Assembly: GCF_036884255.1 (NCBI RefSeq)
Contig: NZ_CP145605.1
Location: forward strand, 5,270,001 to 5,334,000
From: Paenibacillus tundrae
GTDB taxonomy: Bacteria; Bacillota; Bacilli; Paenibacillales; Paenibacillaceae
Direction: 5' to 3'
Length of the DNA stretch: 64,000 bases
Shown: one piece after another, positions 34,154 to 43,045 of the stretch
Position numbering within the stretch: position 1 is the first letter of the stretch
How the letters are laid out: every line of letters starts with the position of its first letter
The notes under the pieces: generated by a model
Seen by the model: only the letters and a program-made list of their open reading frames with translations
Database searches by the model: none
Told to the model about the DNA's origin: nothing
Program-made: the position numbers and the translations under genes

Positions 34154-36194
34154 TACCCATTGCCTCCGTCTGACTTCTCAGCGGGGGTTTTTCGTTTTTT
34201 ACAAATACGTAGTTGCCGCCAGGCATCAGCTCTCTTGCCTTAACGTTATCATTAAGAGATAAGTTCAGAATGTCGACCAGCATTCGCTTCAATTCCGGAT
34301 CAAACACCGGACACATCAATTCAATTCTACGTTGCAGATTCCGTGTCATCCAATCTGCACTGGAGAGAAATACATCCGGGTTGCCGCCGTTCTCAAAATA
34401 GAACAACCTTGAGTGCTCCAGGAAACGGTCTACAATACTGATCACGCGAATATTCTCACTCAATCCCTCTACCCCAGGACGCAAACAACATACGCCGCGC
34501 ACAATGAGGTCAATCTGCACACCCGCTTGAGATGCGATATACAACTCATCAATCATATCCTGGTGAGAAAGCGAGTTGATTTTGGCAATGATGCGAGCCT
34601 TACGCCCTTGCTGAGCATGTTCTGTTTCTCGGCGAATCAGCGCAAAGAGCTCATCCTTCATGCCGTCCGGCGCCACTCTAAATGCTTGTAAGGCCTTAGG
34701 TCCAGAATATCCGGTAATTTCATTAAATAGTCCTGACGCATCCTCACCGATAACCGGATTAGATGTGAACAACCCTACATCTGTATATACTTTGGCGGTA
34801 CTCTCGTTATAGTTACCTGTTCCAACGTGAACATAACGCCGCACGCCATGTTGTTCCCTTCGCACCACAAGAATAATTTTGGCATGGGTCTTCAAACCAA
34901 CCAGTCCATAGACCACATGGCATCCGGCTTTCTCCAGCTTACGAGCCCAAGCAATGTTACGCTCTTCATCGAAGCGAGCCTTCAACTCTACCACGACCGT
35001 AACCTGCTTCCCACTCTCTGCCGCTAAAGCTAGCGCTGGTATTAAGCGCGAATCACCGTTAACCCGATATAATGTCATTTTGATCGCCATTACTTTTGGA
35101 TCTTCTGAAGCCTCCAATATAAAATCGGTAACAGGCTCAAACGATTCATAAGGATGATGAACAAGCACATCCCGTCTGCGCAATAATTCAAAATGGCTTT
35201 CACGCGGAAGAAACTCTGGCGGATACACCGGTTTAACAGGGCTATATTTCAGATGGGTGAATCCTTCCAAACTATCCACAAATCCTGCCAGGAAACTTAG
35301 GTCTAGTGGTCCATCAATCTCGTAAATCGGATCTTGGATCTCGAACTCTTCCTGCAACTCGTCGAGAGCATCTTGTCTAAAATCCTTGCAGACCTCCAGT
35401 CGCACCGGTGCTCCCCGGCGTCTACGACGCAGTTCTTTCTCAATCGCTTCAAGTAAATCTTCAGCCTCTTCTTCATTAATGGATAAATCCGCATTACGAG
35501 TCACCCGGAACTCTTGTACAGCAAGCGGTACATATCCGCTGAAGAGCGTATGAATATGATGCTTGATTAGATCTTCAATCAGAATGAACGTTTTCTTTTT
35601 ACTATTGGCTCGAAGCGGAATAGGCACAACCCGTGGCAGATTAGAAGGCACCTGAACAATCGCCAAGAACGGCTCGTCCTCTTGCTCCCCTTCCTTCTGC
35701 AGCATCACAGACAGATATACGGATTTATTGTGTACCAATGGAAACGGACGACTCTGGTCAATTGCCATTGGGGTTAATACAGGAAAAATGATCTCGTGAT
35801 AATACTGATCCATCGCACGCTGCTGCGTCGCATTCAGATCAATATATTCTTGTAAAACGACGCCTTTTTTGGCAAGGAGACGAATGAGCTCCCGATAGGT
35901 TTTATACTGCTCGGTAACCATAGCCCCTGTTCTTTTAATCAATCTTCGATATAAACCAGAAGGGGTATACCCTGAGAAATCTTTTTGCGTATATCCAGCC
36001 TTGATCTTTTCTTTGGTCTCCGCTACCCTTACACTCATGAACTCGTCCAAATTGCTGGCGACAATACCGAGAAATCTTAAACGCTCCAATAAAGGAGTTG
36101 TCTGATCCTGAGCCTCTTGAAGTACACGTCGATTGAATTCGACCCAACTTAAATCACGGTTAACATAGTTGCCTGTTTTGATATCTCTATGCAT
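34113..36194 (-). CDS. ppk: Polyphosphate kinase 1, 693 aa
   Basis: Makes polyphosphate reversibly from ATP. The N-domain starts YVNRDLSWVEFNRRVL. The catalytic phospholipase-D-like domains hold the autophosphorylated histidine in GLKTHAK and the second conserved YVHVGTGNYNESTAKVYTD. Full length. ATG 36194 follows GGAGGGG. Its last 41 bp overlap the end of ppx on the other strand. Three TTTACA repeats at 11-bp steps upstream mark a PhoP box, so induction by phosphate starvation is expected. Confidence 0.95.
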   Translation of the reverse strand: MHRDIKTGNYVNRDLSWVEFNRRVLQEAQDQTTPLLERLRFLGIVASNLDEFMSVRVAETKEKIKAGYTQKDFSGYTPSGLYRRLIKRTGAMVTEQYKTYRELIRLLAKKGVVLQEYIDLNATQQRAMDQYYHEIIFPVLTPMAIDQSRPFPLVHNKSVYLSVMLQKEGEQEDEPFLAIVQVPSNLPRVVPIPLRANSKKKTFILIEDLIKHHIHTLFSGYVPLAVQEFRVTRNADLSINEEEAEDLLEAIEKELRRRRRGAPVRLEVCKDFRQDALDELQEEFEIQDPIYEIDGPLDLSFLAGFVDSLEGFTHLKYSPVKPVYPPEFLPRESHFELLRRRDVLVHHPYESFEPVTDFILEASEDPKVMAIKMTLYRVNGDSRLIPALALAAESGKQVTVVVELKARFDEERNIAWARKLEKAGCHVVYGLVGLKTHAKIILVVRREQHGVRRYVHVGTGNYNESTAKVYTDVGLFTSNPVIGEDASGLFNEITGYSGPKALQAFRVAPDGMKDELFALIRRETEHAQQGRKARIIAKINSLSHQDMIDELYIASQAGVQIDLIVRGVCCLRPGVEGLSENIRVISIVDRFLEHSRLFYFENGGNPDVFLSSADWMTRNLQRRIELMCPVFDPELKRMLVDILNLSLNDNVKARELMPGGNYVFVKNEKPPLRSQTEAMGIIPWKPAEWSILT

Positions 36195-36286
36195 GAATGC
36201 CCCTCCGAATATGTTGCATATCAATCCTTGGTTAGATGTTCTTCACTAATTGTACTATCCGTGATTGGATATAAGCGTCAGCGCAA

Positions 36287-36314
36287 TGTAAATGCAGTGT
36301 AAAATTTATGTAAA
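36287..36314 (-). promoter_or_regulatory. PhoP box (Pho-regulon operator) upstream of ppk
   Basis: On the minus strand TTTACA occurs three times at 36314-36309, 36303-36298 and 36292-36287, each separated by 5 bp (11-bp period). This is the direct-repeat pattern TT(A/T/C)ACA-N5 bound by PhoP in Bacillus. It is 93-120 bp before the ppk start, with AT-rich -10 candidates downstream. Confidence 0.72.
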
Positions 36315-36442
36315 TGATACCTGATTAACCGAACTTTTTCCATCCCTTTACAAAGATCAGCAGACAGAGTAAAGTGATGTACAGTGTGAAATAGGTCGGC
36401 AATTGTCCTCTTACAAATAAGCATATCTTAAAGGAGTATATA

Positions 36443-36670
36443 ATGAAATCGAACAAACCAAGAACGTTACAAAAAAATATAGAATTTTTCACTGCAGCCC
36501 TCTCCCAATGTGTCGTAACAGCATGGCAAGAGGATCCAGCAGGCGTATACTGTGAAGTTGGTCGGGGAATCGTCGAACGCATTAGTGAAGAGAGTGTACG
36601 TATTCGCAATGATAATGGTACAAAGAGTCATTATGCGCGCGATATTACGATGTTCCAAACGGAGAAATAA
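36443..36670 (+). CDS. Small hypothetical protein, 75 aa
   Basis: Not recognised. Soluble, with N-terminal basic residues and a compact beta-like segment (GVYCEVGRGIVERISEESVRI), reminiscent of small barrel or Tudor-like folds but without a firm match. AAAGGAG six bases before the ATG supports translation. Monocistronic between ppk and an RNA candidate. Confidence 0.68.
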   Translation: MKSNKPRTLQKNIEFFTAALSQCVVTAWQEDPAGVYCEVGRGIVERISEESVRIRNDNGTKSHYARDITMFQTEK

Positions 36671-36811
36671 TACTCTGTTGAATGGATCATCGCTGGATTG
36701 CCAATGGTGTCATTAGACACTTCGTGAACCATAGCAGATATTTGGAATATTTCCTAAAAAAAGATGATAAAAAGACTAGCTTTCCGAAACAAAGTGTTGT
36801 ATACTCTTGCC

Positions 36812-36975
36812 ACAAGGAAAGGAGGTGCGTCAACATTTCTAATCACATGTTGAACGTGTCCCTTACCCGATCCACTAGCTCAAAATAAAAGAGCCTAGTT
36901 GGAGGCGCGGGATACGGATCAATGTTTCAAAAAGCGCCACGGGTAGAAAAGCCGTCTTCGGACGGCTTTTTGTTT
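36812..36975 (+). ncRNA. Candidate structured leader or small RNA with terminator
   Basis: A TATACT -10 (36800-36805) would start an RNA near 36812. It has AAAGGAGGTG (36818-36827) overlapping a five-codon frame (GTG to TAA, 36825-36842), hairpin CAACAT/ATGTTG, and stems CGTGTCCC/GGGATACG (855-862/909-916) and CTAGCTC/GAGCCTAG. Alternative pairings TACCCG/CGGGTA and GGCGC/GCGCC exclude parts of the first stem. A terminator follows (AAAAGCCGTC..GACGGCTTTTTG, 36947-36972). This is attenuator-like architecture, but I recognise no known riboswitch class. The next gene is the GH53 galactanase, 127 bp on. Confidence 0.45.
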
Positions 36976-37101
36976 GCCTTTTTTTCGTAGAGAAGTTGAG
37001 AAAACAACCAAAATATTGGAAATAAACCCTATAGTTTAACAATCCAACCCCACTATAATTAGGACGTATCTTAGATACCCAATACAAGGAGGGATTTTGT
37101 A

Positions 37102-38151
37102 ATGTTTAAATTTGTAAGGGGTTTCAAAACATCCATCGCTTTGGCTTTTGTGCTGTTATTCACCTCTATTATGCTGCCTGCTGGTCAGCAAGTTAGCGCG
37201 GCACCTAGTTTTGCCAAAGGCGCGGATATTAGCTGGGTTCCCGGGATGGAAGCCCAAGGTTACAAATGGAAAGATAAAAACGGTGTTCAGCGAGACATCA
37301 TTGATATTTTGAAAAAAGATTATCAGATCAATTCGGTTCGCATCCGTGTATTCGTTAATCCTTCGAATGATTATGGTAACGGTTACATGAATAAGGATCG
37401 TGCTGCTGCTCTGGCTCAACGTGCCAAAAATGCAGGTATGAGCGTGATGTTGACGCTACACTATAGTGATTCTTGGGCAGACCCGGGCAAACAGACCAAA
37501 CCGGCTGCGTGGAAAAACTATACCTTCCAACAGCTGATGGACGCTGTCTGGAATCATACACGCGATGTAATGACTACGATGCAAAGCAAGGGTGTGACTC
37601 CTGACTGGGTACAGATCGGCAATGAAACGAATAACGGGATGTTATGGGAGGATGGCAAAGCCTCCAACAATATGAAAAACTATGCATGGCTTGTGAATAC
37701 AGGTCATAACGCTGTAAAGTCCATTAGTAACGACACCAAAACAGTGGTTCATCTTGCCAATGGGGACGACAATAATCTGTATATATGGAATATTGGAGGT
37801 CTGATCAGTAACGGTGCTAATTTTGACATGATTGCTATGTCCCTGTATCCTTCTCCATCCGGATGGAATACTGCGGTAACCAATACGATAAACAATGCCA
37901 AAAATCTGATTACTCGTTATGGTAAGGAGATCATGATCTCCGAAATCGGTATGGATAACAACCAACCGGCAATCGGAAAAAGTTTTGTGGCTTCGATGAA
38001 AAATCAAATTCGCAATTTGCCGAATGGCAAAGGTAAAGGTGTATTCTACTGGGAGCCTCAAGCCACACCGGGGTATAACAGTGGCTACGGCAAAGGCGCT
38101 TGGCAGGCTAATGGTGTGCCAACCATAATCATGGAAGGGTTTATCGACTAA
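37102..38151 (+). CDS. ganB: Secreted endo-beta-1,4-galactanase GH53, 349 aa
   Basis: Cleaves beta-1,4-galactan side chains of pectin or arabinogalactan. Signal peptide to about residue 33 (QQVSA). GH53 motifs: KGADISWVPGMEAQGYKWK near the N-terminus, acid/base E175 in VQIGNETNNG, nucleophile E281 in ISEIGMD, and a C-terminal FYWEPQA. GGAGGG precedes the ATG. TATAAT at 37054-37059 is the probable -10. No galactan transporter or galactosidase lies beside it. The symbol follows usage for the Bacillus enzyme and is tentative. Confidence 0.93.
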   Translation: MFKFVRGFKTSIALAFVLLFTSIMLPAGQQVSAAPSFAKGADISWVPGMEAQGYKWKDKNGVQRDIIDILKKDYQINSVRIRVFVNPSNDYGNGYMNKDRAAALAQRAKNAGMSVMLTLHYSDSWADPGKQTKPAAWKNYTFQQLMDAVWNHTRDVMTTMQSKGVTPDWVQIGNETNNGMLWEDGKASNNMKNYAWLVNTGHNAVKSISNDTKTVVHLANGDDNNLYIWNIGGLISNGANFDMIAMSLYPSPSGWNTAVTNTINNAKNLITRYGKEIMISEIGMDNNQPAIGKSFVASMKNQIRNLPNGKGKGVFYWEPQATPGYNSGYGKGAWQANGVPTIIMEGFID

Positions 38152-38170
38152 GCCACGGGAGCAGAAGTTA

Positions 38171-38663
38171 GAGCAGCGGGTGGACGTTTCGGGGACGGAT
38201 TGTTCTTCCGATCGCTGGTTGTCCTCGGATTTCTTGGATTCCCCTCTTAAGGGGGAAATCCGCGGACAGCTTATGCTTCCGACGTAGCTTTCTTGCAGAA
38301 AGCTTTAAGCGAACGCTCCGCTTCTTCAGAATCGATTCCGTCCCCTCCACTACGTCGCTCCTCATGGGCTACTTCTGCAATCCATGTTGAGTCGATCTTT
38401 GGAGTAGTAGGGTATATCTGGAGCAGCGGGTGGACGTCCCGGGACGGATCGTTCTTTCGATCGCTGGTTGTCCTCGGATTTCTTGGATTCCCCTCTTAAG
38501 GGGGAAATCCGAGGACAGCTTATGCTTCCGACGTAGCTTTCTTGCAGAATGCTTTAAGCGAACGCTTCGCTTCTTCAGAATCGATTCCGTCCCCTCCACT
38601 ACGTCGCTGCTCATGGGCTACTTCTGCAATCCATGTTGAGTCGATTATTGGAGTAGTAGGGGG
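38171..38663. repeat. Two tandem copies of a 250-bp structured repeat
   Basis: GAGCAGCGGGTGGACG begins at 38171 and again at 38421; the units are exactly 250 bp apart and differ at a handful of positions. Each contains a stem around CGGATTTC/GAAATCCG with TCCCC/GGGGGA inside, GCTTTCTTGCAGAAAGC, and runs to GGAGTAGTAGGG. A diverged copy lies at 8160-8310. No convincing reading frame. It fills most of the 613-bp gap between the GH53 gene and the next operon. Confidence 0.85.
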
Positions 38664-38723
38664 TTACATCGGTGGGCAAAATAGCTATTGAATAACTTGT
38701 TGATAGTAAACACACTTCACAAC

Positions 38724-38758
38724 AATCGCCCGCACCTGTTCTCAGCTTGCGGGCGATT
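38724..38758 (-). terminator. Terminator after the two-component operon
   Basis: AATCGCCCGCA (38724-38734) pairs perfectly with TGCGGGCGATT (38748-38758). It lies 7 bp beyond the response-regulator stop. The T-tract on the minus strand is weak (TTGTTGTG). Confidence 0.65.
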
Positions 38759-38764
38759 CCTTGT

Positions 38765-39694
38765 TCAGAACATTTTTTTCATTTCATAGTACTCCGCTGT
38801 TTTCTCATCGCCGCGTTCCCTATAAAACTGGATCAGAATATCCAATGCGTTGTCGAACTTCACCTCGTAAGGCTGCTGTATGTTTAACGTCCATGAATAC
38901 GGCTTATTTTCAAGTAACAAGCCTCTATATAGCTCCACCATTTGCTCAAGCATTTCCATTTTACTCTTATCTTCATGATAACGTTCACTGAACAGATCAA
39001 ACTCAACCAAATCCAATTTCATGTCTTCGAGGCTCAGACTAATATTCCCCAGTCTGCTCTTAAGCACATGTTGGATTCCAAACGTGTCGAGTCGCTTCTT
39101 CAAGTAATATTGCGTCGTATATAAGTTTGCATAACCCTTTTCCATCGATAGCTCCGGCCATATATCATTGATGATTCGGTCTCTAGATACGGAATTACCG
39201 TTCATGCATAACAAATAGGCGAAAAGTTCTTCCGTTTTTTTGGTTCTCCAATTGTCATCGATCCTTTTTCCATCAATGGCTACAACAAAATCGCCGAAGC
39301 ACTTGACCTCAATTTTGTGTACAATGCCGCTTTTGGTTCTAATCTTTTTTATTTTTTCCAGTGTGACATACAGTTGTTCGAACTTCACCGGCTTAACGAG
39401 AAAATCCAACGCTTTTGTTTCCAGTGTTTCGGTCACATAAGCATGATAGGCCGATGTAAAGACAAAATCCATATCTGGTCTTTCTTTAAACATCATCCCG
39501 AGCAGGTTTATGCCATTGATCTCCGGCATTTCGATATCCAGAAAGGCAAGGTCGGGCTGTGTAATGCTCATCTCATCCAAAGCTATTGCAGGATCTTCAT
39601 ACATTGCAACAACTTCGATACCATCAATTTTCTCCAACTTGCTTTTCAAGTTTCGCAGCGCATAATATTCGTCGTCTATAATAATAACCTTCAT
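38765..39694 (-). CDS. Response regulator with REC, winged-helix and BTAD (SARP-like) domains, 309 aa
   Basis: Receiver domain with phosphoacceptor D53 in LAFLDIEMP, then an OmpR-like winged helix (about 125-215) and a bacterial transcriptional activator helical domain (about 220-305), a SARP-like layout seen in Firmicute regulators paired with 7TM kinases. The start overlaps the kinase stop by ATGA. Targets unknown. Confidence 0.88.
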   Translation of the reverse strand: MKVIIIDDEYYALRNLKSKLEKIDGIEVVAMYEDPAIALDEMSITQPDLAFLDIEMPEINGINLLGMMFKERPDMDFVFTSAYHAYVTETLETKALDFLVKPVKFEQLYVTLEKIKKIRTKSGIVHKIEVKCFGDFVVAIDGKRIDDNWRTKKTEELFAYLLCMNGNSVSRDRIINDIWPELSMEKGYANLYTTQYYLKKRLDTFGIQHVLKSRLGNISLSLEDMKLDLVEFDLFSERYHEDKSKMEMLEQMVELYRGLLLENKPYSWTLNIQQPYEVKFDNALDILIQFYRERGDEKTAEYYEMKKMF

Positions 39695-41514
39695 GGCTGC
39701 TCCTTAATGGGTATATTAAAACGAACTACAGTTCCCTTACCCTTTTCGCTGACAATTTGAAGTTGTGTTCCATACTCGGCCTTGAGCCGTGCGTTTATAC
39801 TGGCAAGCCCTATGCCCTTACCCGCCGAATATTCAAGCAGTTTGTCTTTGTCCGCCTCTTCCATGCCAACACCGTCATCTTCTACCGCTATGAAGTAGCC
39901 CTGTTCAAGCTCATTGACCCTAATCGTGACTGTACCTGCGATTTTCCGTTTACGTATACCATGTTTAATCGCATTTTCCACCAAAGGTTGGATCACCATA
40001 CGTGGTACTTTTAATTGAATATTTGGATCAATCTCATAGTTGACCATAACTTTATTCGGGAATCTGGCTTGCTCAATTCGAACATAAAACTTGACTGCAT
40101 CCAGCTCCTCATCAATAGAAATATATCTTTCCGAATTACTGTAATCGAATATATTTCTTAAATAATGGGATAAATCGTTGACCAAGTTTCCCGCTTTTTC
40201 TTGATTCTCAGCAATAACGCCTTCGATCACGTTCAAGGTGTTGTGAATAAAATGTGGATCCATCTGTGCGCGTATAAAAGCAAGCTCAAACTGTTTGGAT
40301 TGAATCTCCGAATTTATATATAAAACATGATTGTAGTGCTTCTCTTCATTAAGAGCATTAATGATCTCTGCGACAGAAAGGGCAAAAGCAATCGCCGACA
40401 CACAAGAAAGAAAGAATAAGTAATAATTCATAAGGTAACTTTGAGGCAACGCACCAAGAACCATCATATAAAATATGAGTACTGACACCAAACATAAGAG
40501 CCATGCAGTAATGAGATGTGGCGAACGAATGGTTTTGCTCCTTATTCCTTTAAGCATAATGATAAAATACAATACGTACATCAAAGTAGATGCACCTGCA
40601 CCAAATGCTCCCAACTCTTTGTTGACGAAAAGAAACAGCAATAACGTGATCGGGTAGAAACCAATGAGTAGCTTCAAACAAAGATCGATCTTAGGGAACT
40701 CGGTTTTAGTCTGAAAAATGGCTCTCATAAAAATCGCAATGGCAAGCGACATGAATATACCGATGCCCGTTGAATGTTCCGCAAGCCAATAGGCGTATTT
40801 AAAGCCGGTAATGTTCACAAGCCCTGTCATTACTGCATTCCACAACAAAGTTGTGAATACATAAAAGCAGGATTTAATAAATGTTTTGTTTCTTATCGCT
40901 ACGCCCATGAATAAGTTATAAAAAAACAAGGCTACGGCAATGCCGACCAAGATGCCTGCTGCCCAAACATTGATCATACTATTCTTTCGAAAGAGATCCT
41001 CACTTAAGATCCCTACAACAAAGTTTTGTCCGTACAGAGATTTGCTTGTCATGTATATGTACTGGTTATGATCAAAATTAGATGGAATTTTGATTGCAGG
41101 ATAAACATAGTTGATCTCATCGGAATTGCCCTTATATGCGTATCCGAAATGCTTTGGTATGTAATCGTTACTCGTCGGGAGGTATATCGTTACATCTTCA
41201 AAAAGAGGGTTGTTTATCGTGAGGTAATTAACTTCATCACCATTATACCGGTTTATTTTTATTTTGAACCATAATTGAACCGGGGAGTAGCCAACCTTAG
41301 AGTAGTTGCTCGGTAAAGCTTCGAATTGCTCACTAACTTTAACATCGGACAAGGTCATGTTTCCTGATTGGTCTCGTAATATTTCCATACTGATCGTATC
41401 TTTGGATTGGTTCAAATCCTGAAAGTAAATGACGAAAACAGAAGCAGTGCAAAGTGATATAGTTATAAAAATAGTCATTACTTTCAAGAAAAATGTAGTG
41501 GATTCGGATCTCAT
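39691..41514 (-). CDS. 7TMR-DISM sensor histidine kinase, LytS-type catalytic part, 607 aa
   Basis: One N-terminal membrane segment, an extracellular beta domain (about 35-190, LWFKIKINRY), seven membrane segments (about 200-395), a coiled segment, then a His_kinase domain with DPHFIHNTLN (H421) and a HATPase with DDGVGMEE and GKGIGLAS. 7TMR-DISM sensors respond to extracellular ligands, often carbohydrates. ATG 41514 is six bases after GAGGAG; a 43-residue longer reading lacks support. Cotranscribed with the SARP-like regulator. Confidence 0.88.
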   Translation of the reverse strand: MRSESTTFFLKVMTIFITISLCTASVFVIYFQDLNQSKDTISMEILRDQSGNMTLSDVKVSEQFEALPSNYSKVGYSPVQLWFKIKINRYNGDEVNYLTINNPLFEDVTIYLPTSNDYIPKHFGYAYKGNSDEINYVYPAIKIPSNFDHNQYIYMTSKSLYGQNFVVGILSEDLFRKNSMINVWAAGILVGIAVALFFYNLFMGVAIRNKTFIKSCFYVFTTLLWNAVMTGLVNITGFKYAYWLAEHSTGIGIFMSLAIAIFMRAIFQTKTEFPKIDLCLKLLIGFYPITLLLFLFVNKELGAFGAGASTLMYVLYFIIMLKGIRSKTIRSPHLITAWLLCLVSVLIFYMMVLGALPQSYLMNYYLFFLSCVSAIAFALSVAEIINALNEEKHYNHVLYINSEIQSKQFELAFIRAQMDPHFIHNTLNVIEGVIAENQEKAGNLVNDLSHYLRNIFDYSNSERYISIDEELDAVKFYVRIEQARFPNKVMVNYEIDPNIQLKVPRMVIQPLVENAIKHGIRKRKIAGTVTIRVNELEQGYFIAVEDDGVGMEEADKDKLLEYSAGKGIGLASINARLKAEYGTQLQIVSEKGKGTVVRFNIPIKEQP

Positions 41515-41657
41515 AAACAACTCCTCAGTAAACTCGAACACTGTCGATTTATGGGGTAATTTTACCATGGTTCTGTACATCCTACAAAAGGATTTGTTAT
41601 AACGTTTGGGGCGAGTTGATGCTTCCCTATGCCTTAAATTCAACTACATATTATAAA

Positions 41658-41695
41658 GAAACGGACGTCGATCTATAGAGATCAGCGTCCGTTTC
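41658..41695 (-). terminator. Terminator after the YwnB-like gene
   Basis: GAAACGGACG (41658-41667) pairs exactly with CGTCCGTTTC (41686-41695), with an inner GATC/GATC stem; on the minus strand TTTCTTTAT follows. Confidence 0.75.
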
Positions 41696-41720
41696 TATGT
41701 TTAATCTATGGAATAACGTA

Positions 41721-42365
41721 TTACTTCGCTTCGCCAACTACAGTAAAGCGTTCGTTTTTGTGTTGCGGATTCTCAATCTCATCTACCAATGCAATGGCAT
41801 AGTCTGCATAGCTAATATAGCTATTGCCTTCACTGTTAACCATGATAACATCATTGCCTGCTTGATACTTACCTGTACGAACGCCTTCTGGGTTGAAGAA
41901 TCCAGCTGGGCTCAGGAATGTCCATTGAATACCAGAGGATGCTTGCAGATCCTCAAGGTTTTTACCTTGGTTCGTAGCCGTTGCTTTGTAAGCATCAGGG
42001 AAACCTGGGGATTCAAATACACGCAATGTTTTGGACTCGTCTGTGAACAGACTTCCTGCACCACCAACAACGATTAAGCGCGTATTAGACGCATCCTTCA
42101 AAATATTGATCAACGCTTGTCCTGCTTCAACATGGCGATGTTCTTGTCCTGGAGCTGCGCCGAATGCGTTAACGATAACGTCAAATGCCTTGATATCCTC
42201 AGCAGTAAGATCAAAAACTTCTTTTTCCAAAACGTTAAGGGACTTATCTTCCACTTTCGCTGCATTACGAACGATCGCTGTGACTTCATGCCCTCTGTCT
42301 ACTGCTTCTTTCAAAATTACACTTCCTGCTTTACCCGTTGCACCAATAATTCCGATTTTCATCAT
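41721..42365 (-). CDS. NAD(P)-dependent atypical SDR of the YwnB/NmrA-like group, 214 aa
   Basis: Rossmann protein with N-terminal IGIIGATGKAGSVILKEA and VVNAFGAAPG, like B. subtilis YwnB and related NAD(P)H-binding proteins often induced by redox or electrophile stress. GGAGAG precedes two adjacent ATGs; either may start translation (42365 or 42362). A strong promoter with a palindromic operator lies upstream. Substrate unknown. Confidence 0.85.
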   Translation of the reverse strand: MMKIGIIGATGKAGSVILKEAVDRGHEVTAIVRNAAKVEDKSLNVLEKEVFDLTAEDIKAFDVIVNAFGAAPGQEHRHVEAGQALINILKDASNTRLIVVGGAGSLFTDESKTLRVFESPGFPDAYKATATNQGKNLEDLQASSGIQWTFLSPAGFFNPEGVRTGKYQAGNDVIMVNSEGNSYISYADYAIALVDEIENPQHKNERFTVVGEAK

Positions 42366-42411
42366 AATCTCTCCTTCAGCTATGTTTTGTTTTCCTAAAA
42401 TCTATAATGTA

Positions 42412-42440
42412 ACTATAGTTGTTACAACTATTCTTGTCAA
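42412..42440 (-). promoter_or_regulatory. Promoter with palindromic operator for the YwnB-like gene
   Basis: On the minus strand TTGACA (42440-42435), a 17-bp spacer and TATAGT (42417-42412). The perfect palindrome TAGTTGTTACAACTA (42416-42430) fills most of the spacer and touches the -10, so a repressor bound here would occlude polymerase. HxlR- or MarR-type regulators use sites of this kind; none is encoded nearby. Confidence 0.7.
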
Positions 42441-42616
42441 CACCTTAAATTTCATTAATTGAACAGAAAAATATTGTTCGTTGCTCACTTCCTCGAAGCA
42501 TTGCTTTCCATATATAGAAGAAGGGATTGTCTTTAGTATGTCGAATATACGTGTCTGTGATTACTAAATACATCACCTAGGTCAAGCAGTAGCCTATGGA
42601 GAAGGAGCTGAGTGAG

Positions 42617-42934
42617 ATGAGCTTTGAGGATCAAGTTGCCATGATTTTAAGACAAGCCAATCGTTCCACTATTTCCACTGAAGTCCTTATTCAAAAAATA
42701 GATATCACCCTCCATCATTTGATTGAGCGATTAATTCAGACAGGTACTCAAGCAACAATTGACCGTAGGGAGGAAACTTCGCCTCACACCTGGGAGATTA
42801 CAGTTGGAGACTTTTCCTTCGTTTTATTTTCATCAGATATATTAGATGCGGCTGAAGAGAATGAAGATCATATTGAGGCGGTTGTCGAGGAACTCTTTAT
42901 CCAGGAGCTTGAGCATGCTGTTTCTGGGGAGTAA
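42617..42934 (+). CDS. Small hypothetical protein, 105 aa
   Basis: Not recognised. Acidic, probably alpha/beta, beginning MSFEDQVAMILRQ and ending ELEHAVSGE. AAGGAG nine bases before 42617 makes this the preferred start over an ATG 21 bp upstream. Followed by its own terminator. No informative neighbour. Confidence 0.6.
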   Translation: MSFEDQVAMILRQANRSTISTEVLIQKIDITLHHLIERLIQTGTQATIDRREETSPHTWEITVGDFSFVLFSSDILDAAEENEDHIEAVVEELFIQELEHAVSGE

Positions 42935-42954
42935 AAAAATTCGTGTACGTATAT

Positions 42955-42981
42955 CGATGTCCTAAGGGGCATCGTTTTTTT
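42955..42981 (+). terminator. Terminator after the 105-aa gene
   Basis: CGATGTCC pairs with GGGCATCG and is followed by seven T residues. Confidence 0.8.
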
Positions 42982-42984
42982 GCA

Positions 42985-43029
42985 CAAAAAAAAAACCTCT
43001 ACAACGCAGTTGAACTACGCCATAGAGGT
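42985..43029 (-). terminator. Terminator after yutM
   Basis: On the minus strand ACCTCTA..TAGAGGT with an inner GCGTAGTT/ACTGCGT stem is followed by ten T residues. Back to back with the plus-strand terminator at 42955. Confidence 0.82.
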
Positions 43030-43045
43030 CTGATTAAACTAAATC

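Noticed and set aside
36682..36888. 68-codon frame ending inside the RNA candidate
   Set aside because: Crosses the predicted promoter, lacks a ribosome-binding site at its start, and its tail overlaps the conserved stems.
36812..36975. T-box leader
   Set aside because: No GGGTGGNACCGCG-type antiterminator and no specifier loop; no tRNA synthetase or amino acid gene downstream.
38171..38663. Tandem repeat considered as a CRISPR array
   Set aside because: Only two 250-bp units with no short repeat/spacer pattern and no cas genes nearby.
42995..43029. tRNA-like fold (ACCTCTA..TAGAGGT with a TTCAA-like loop)
   Set aside because: Only about 35 nt, no cloverleaf, followed by a T-run; it is a terminator.
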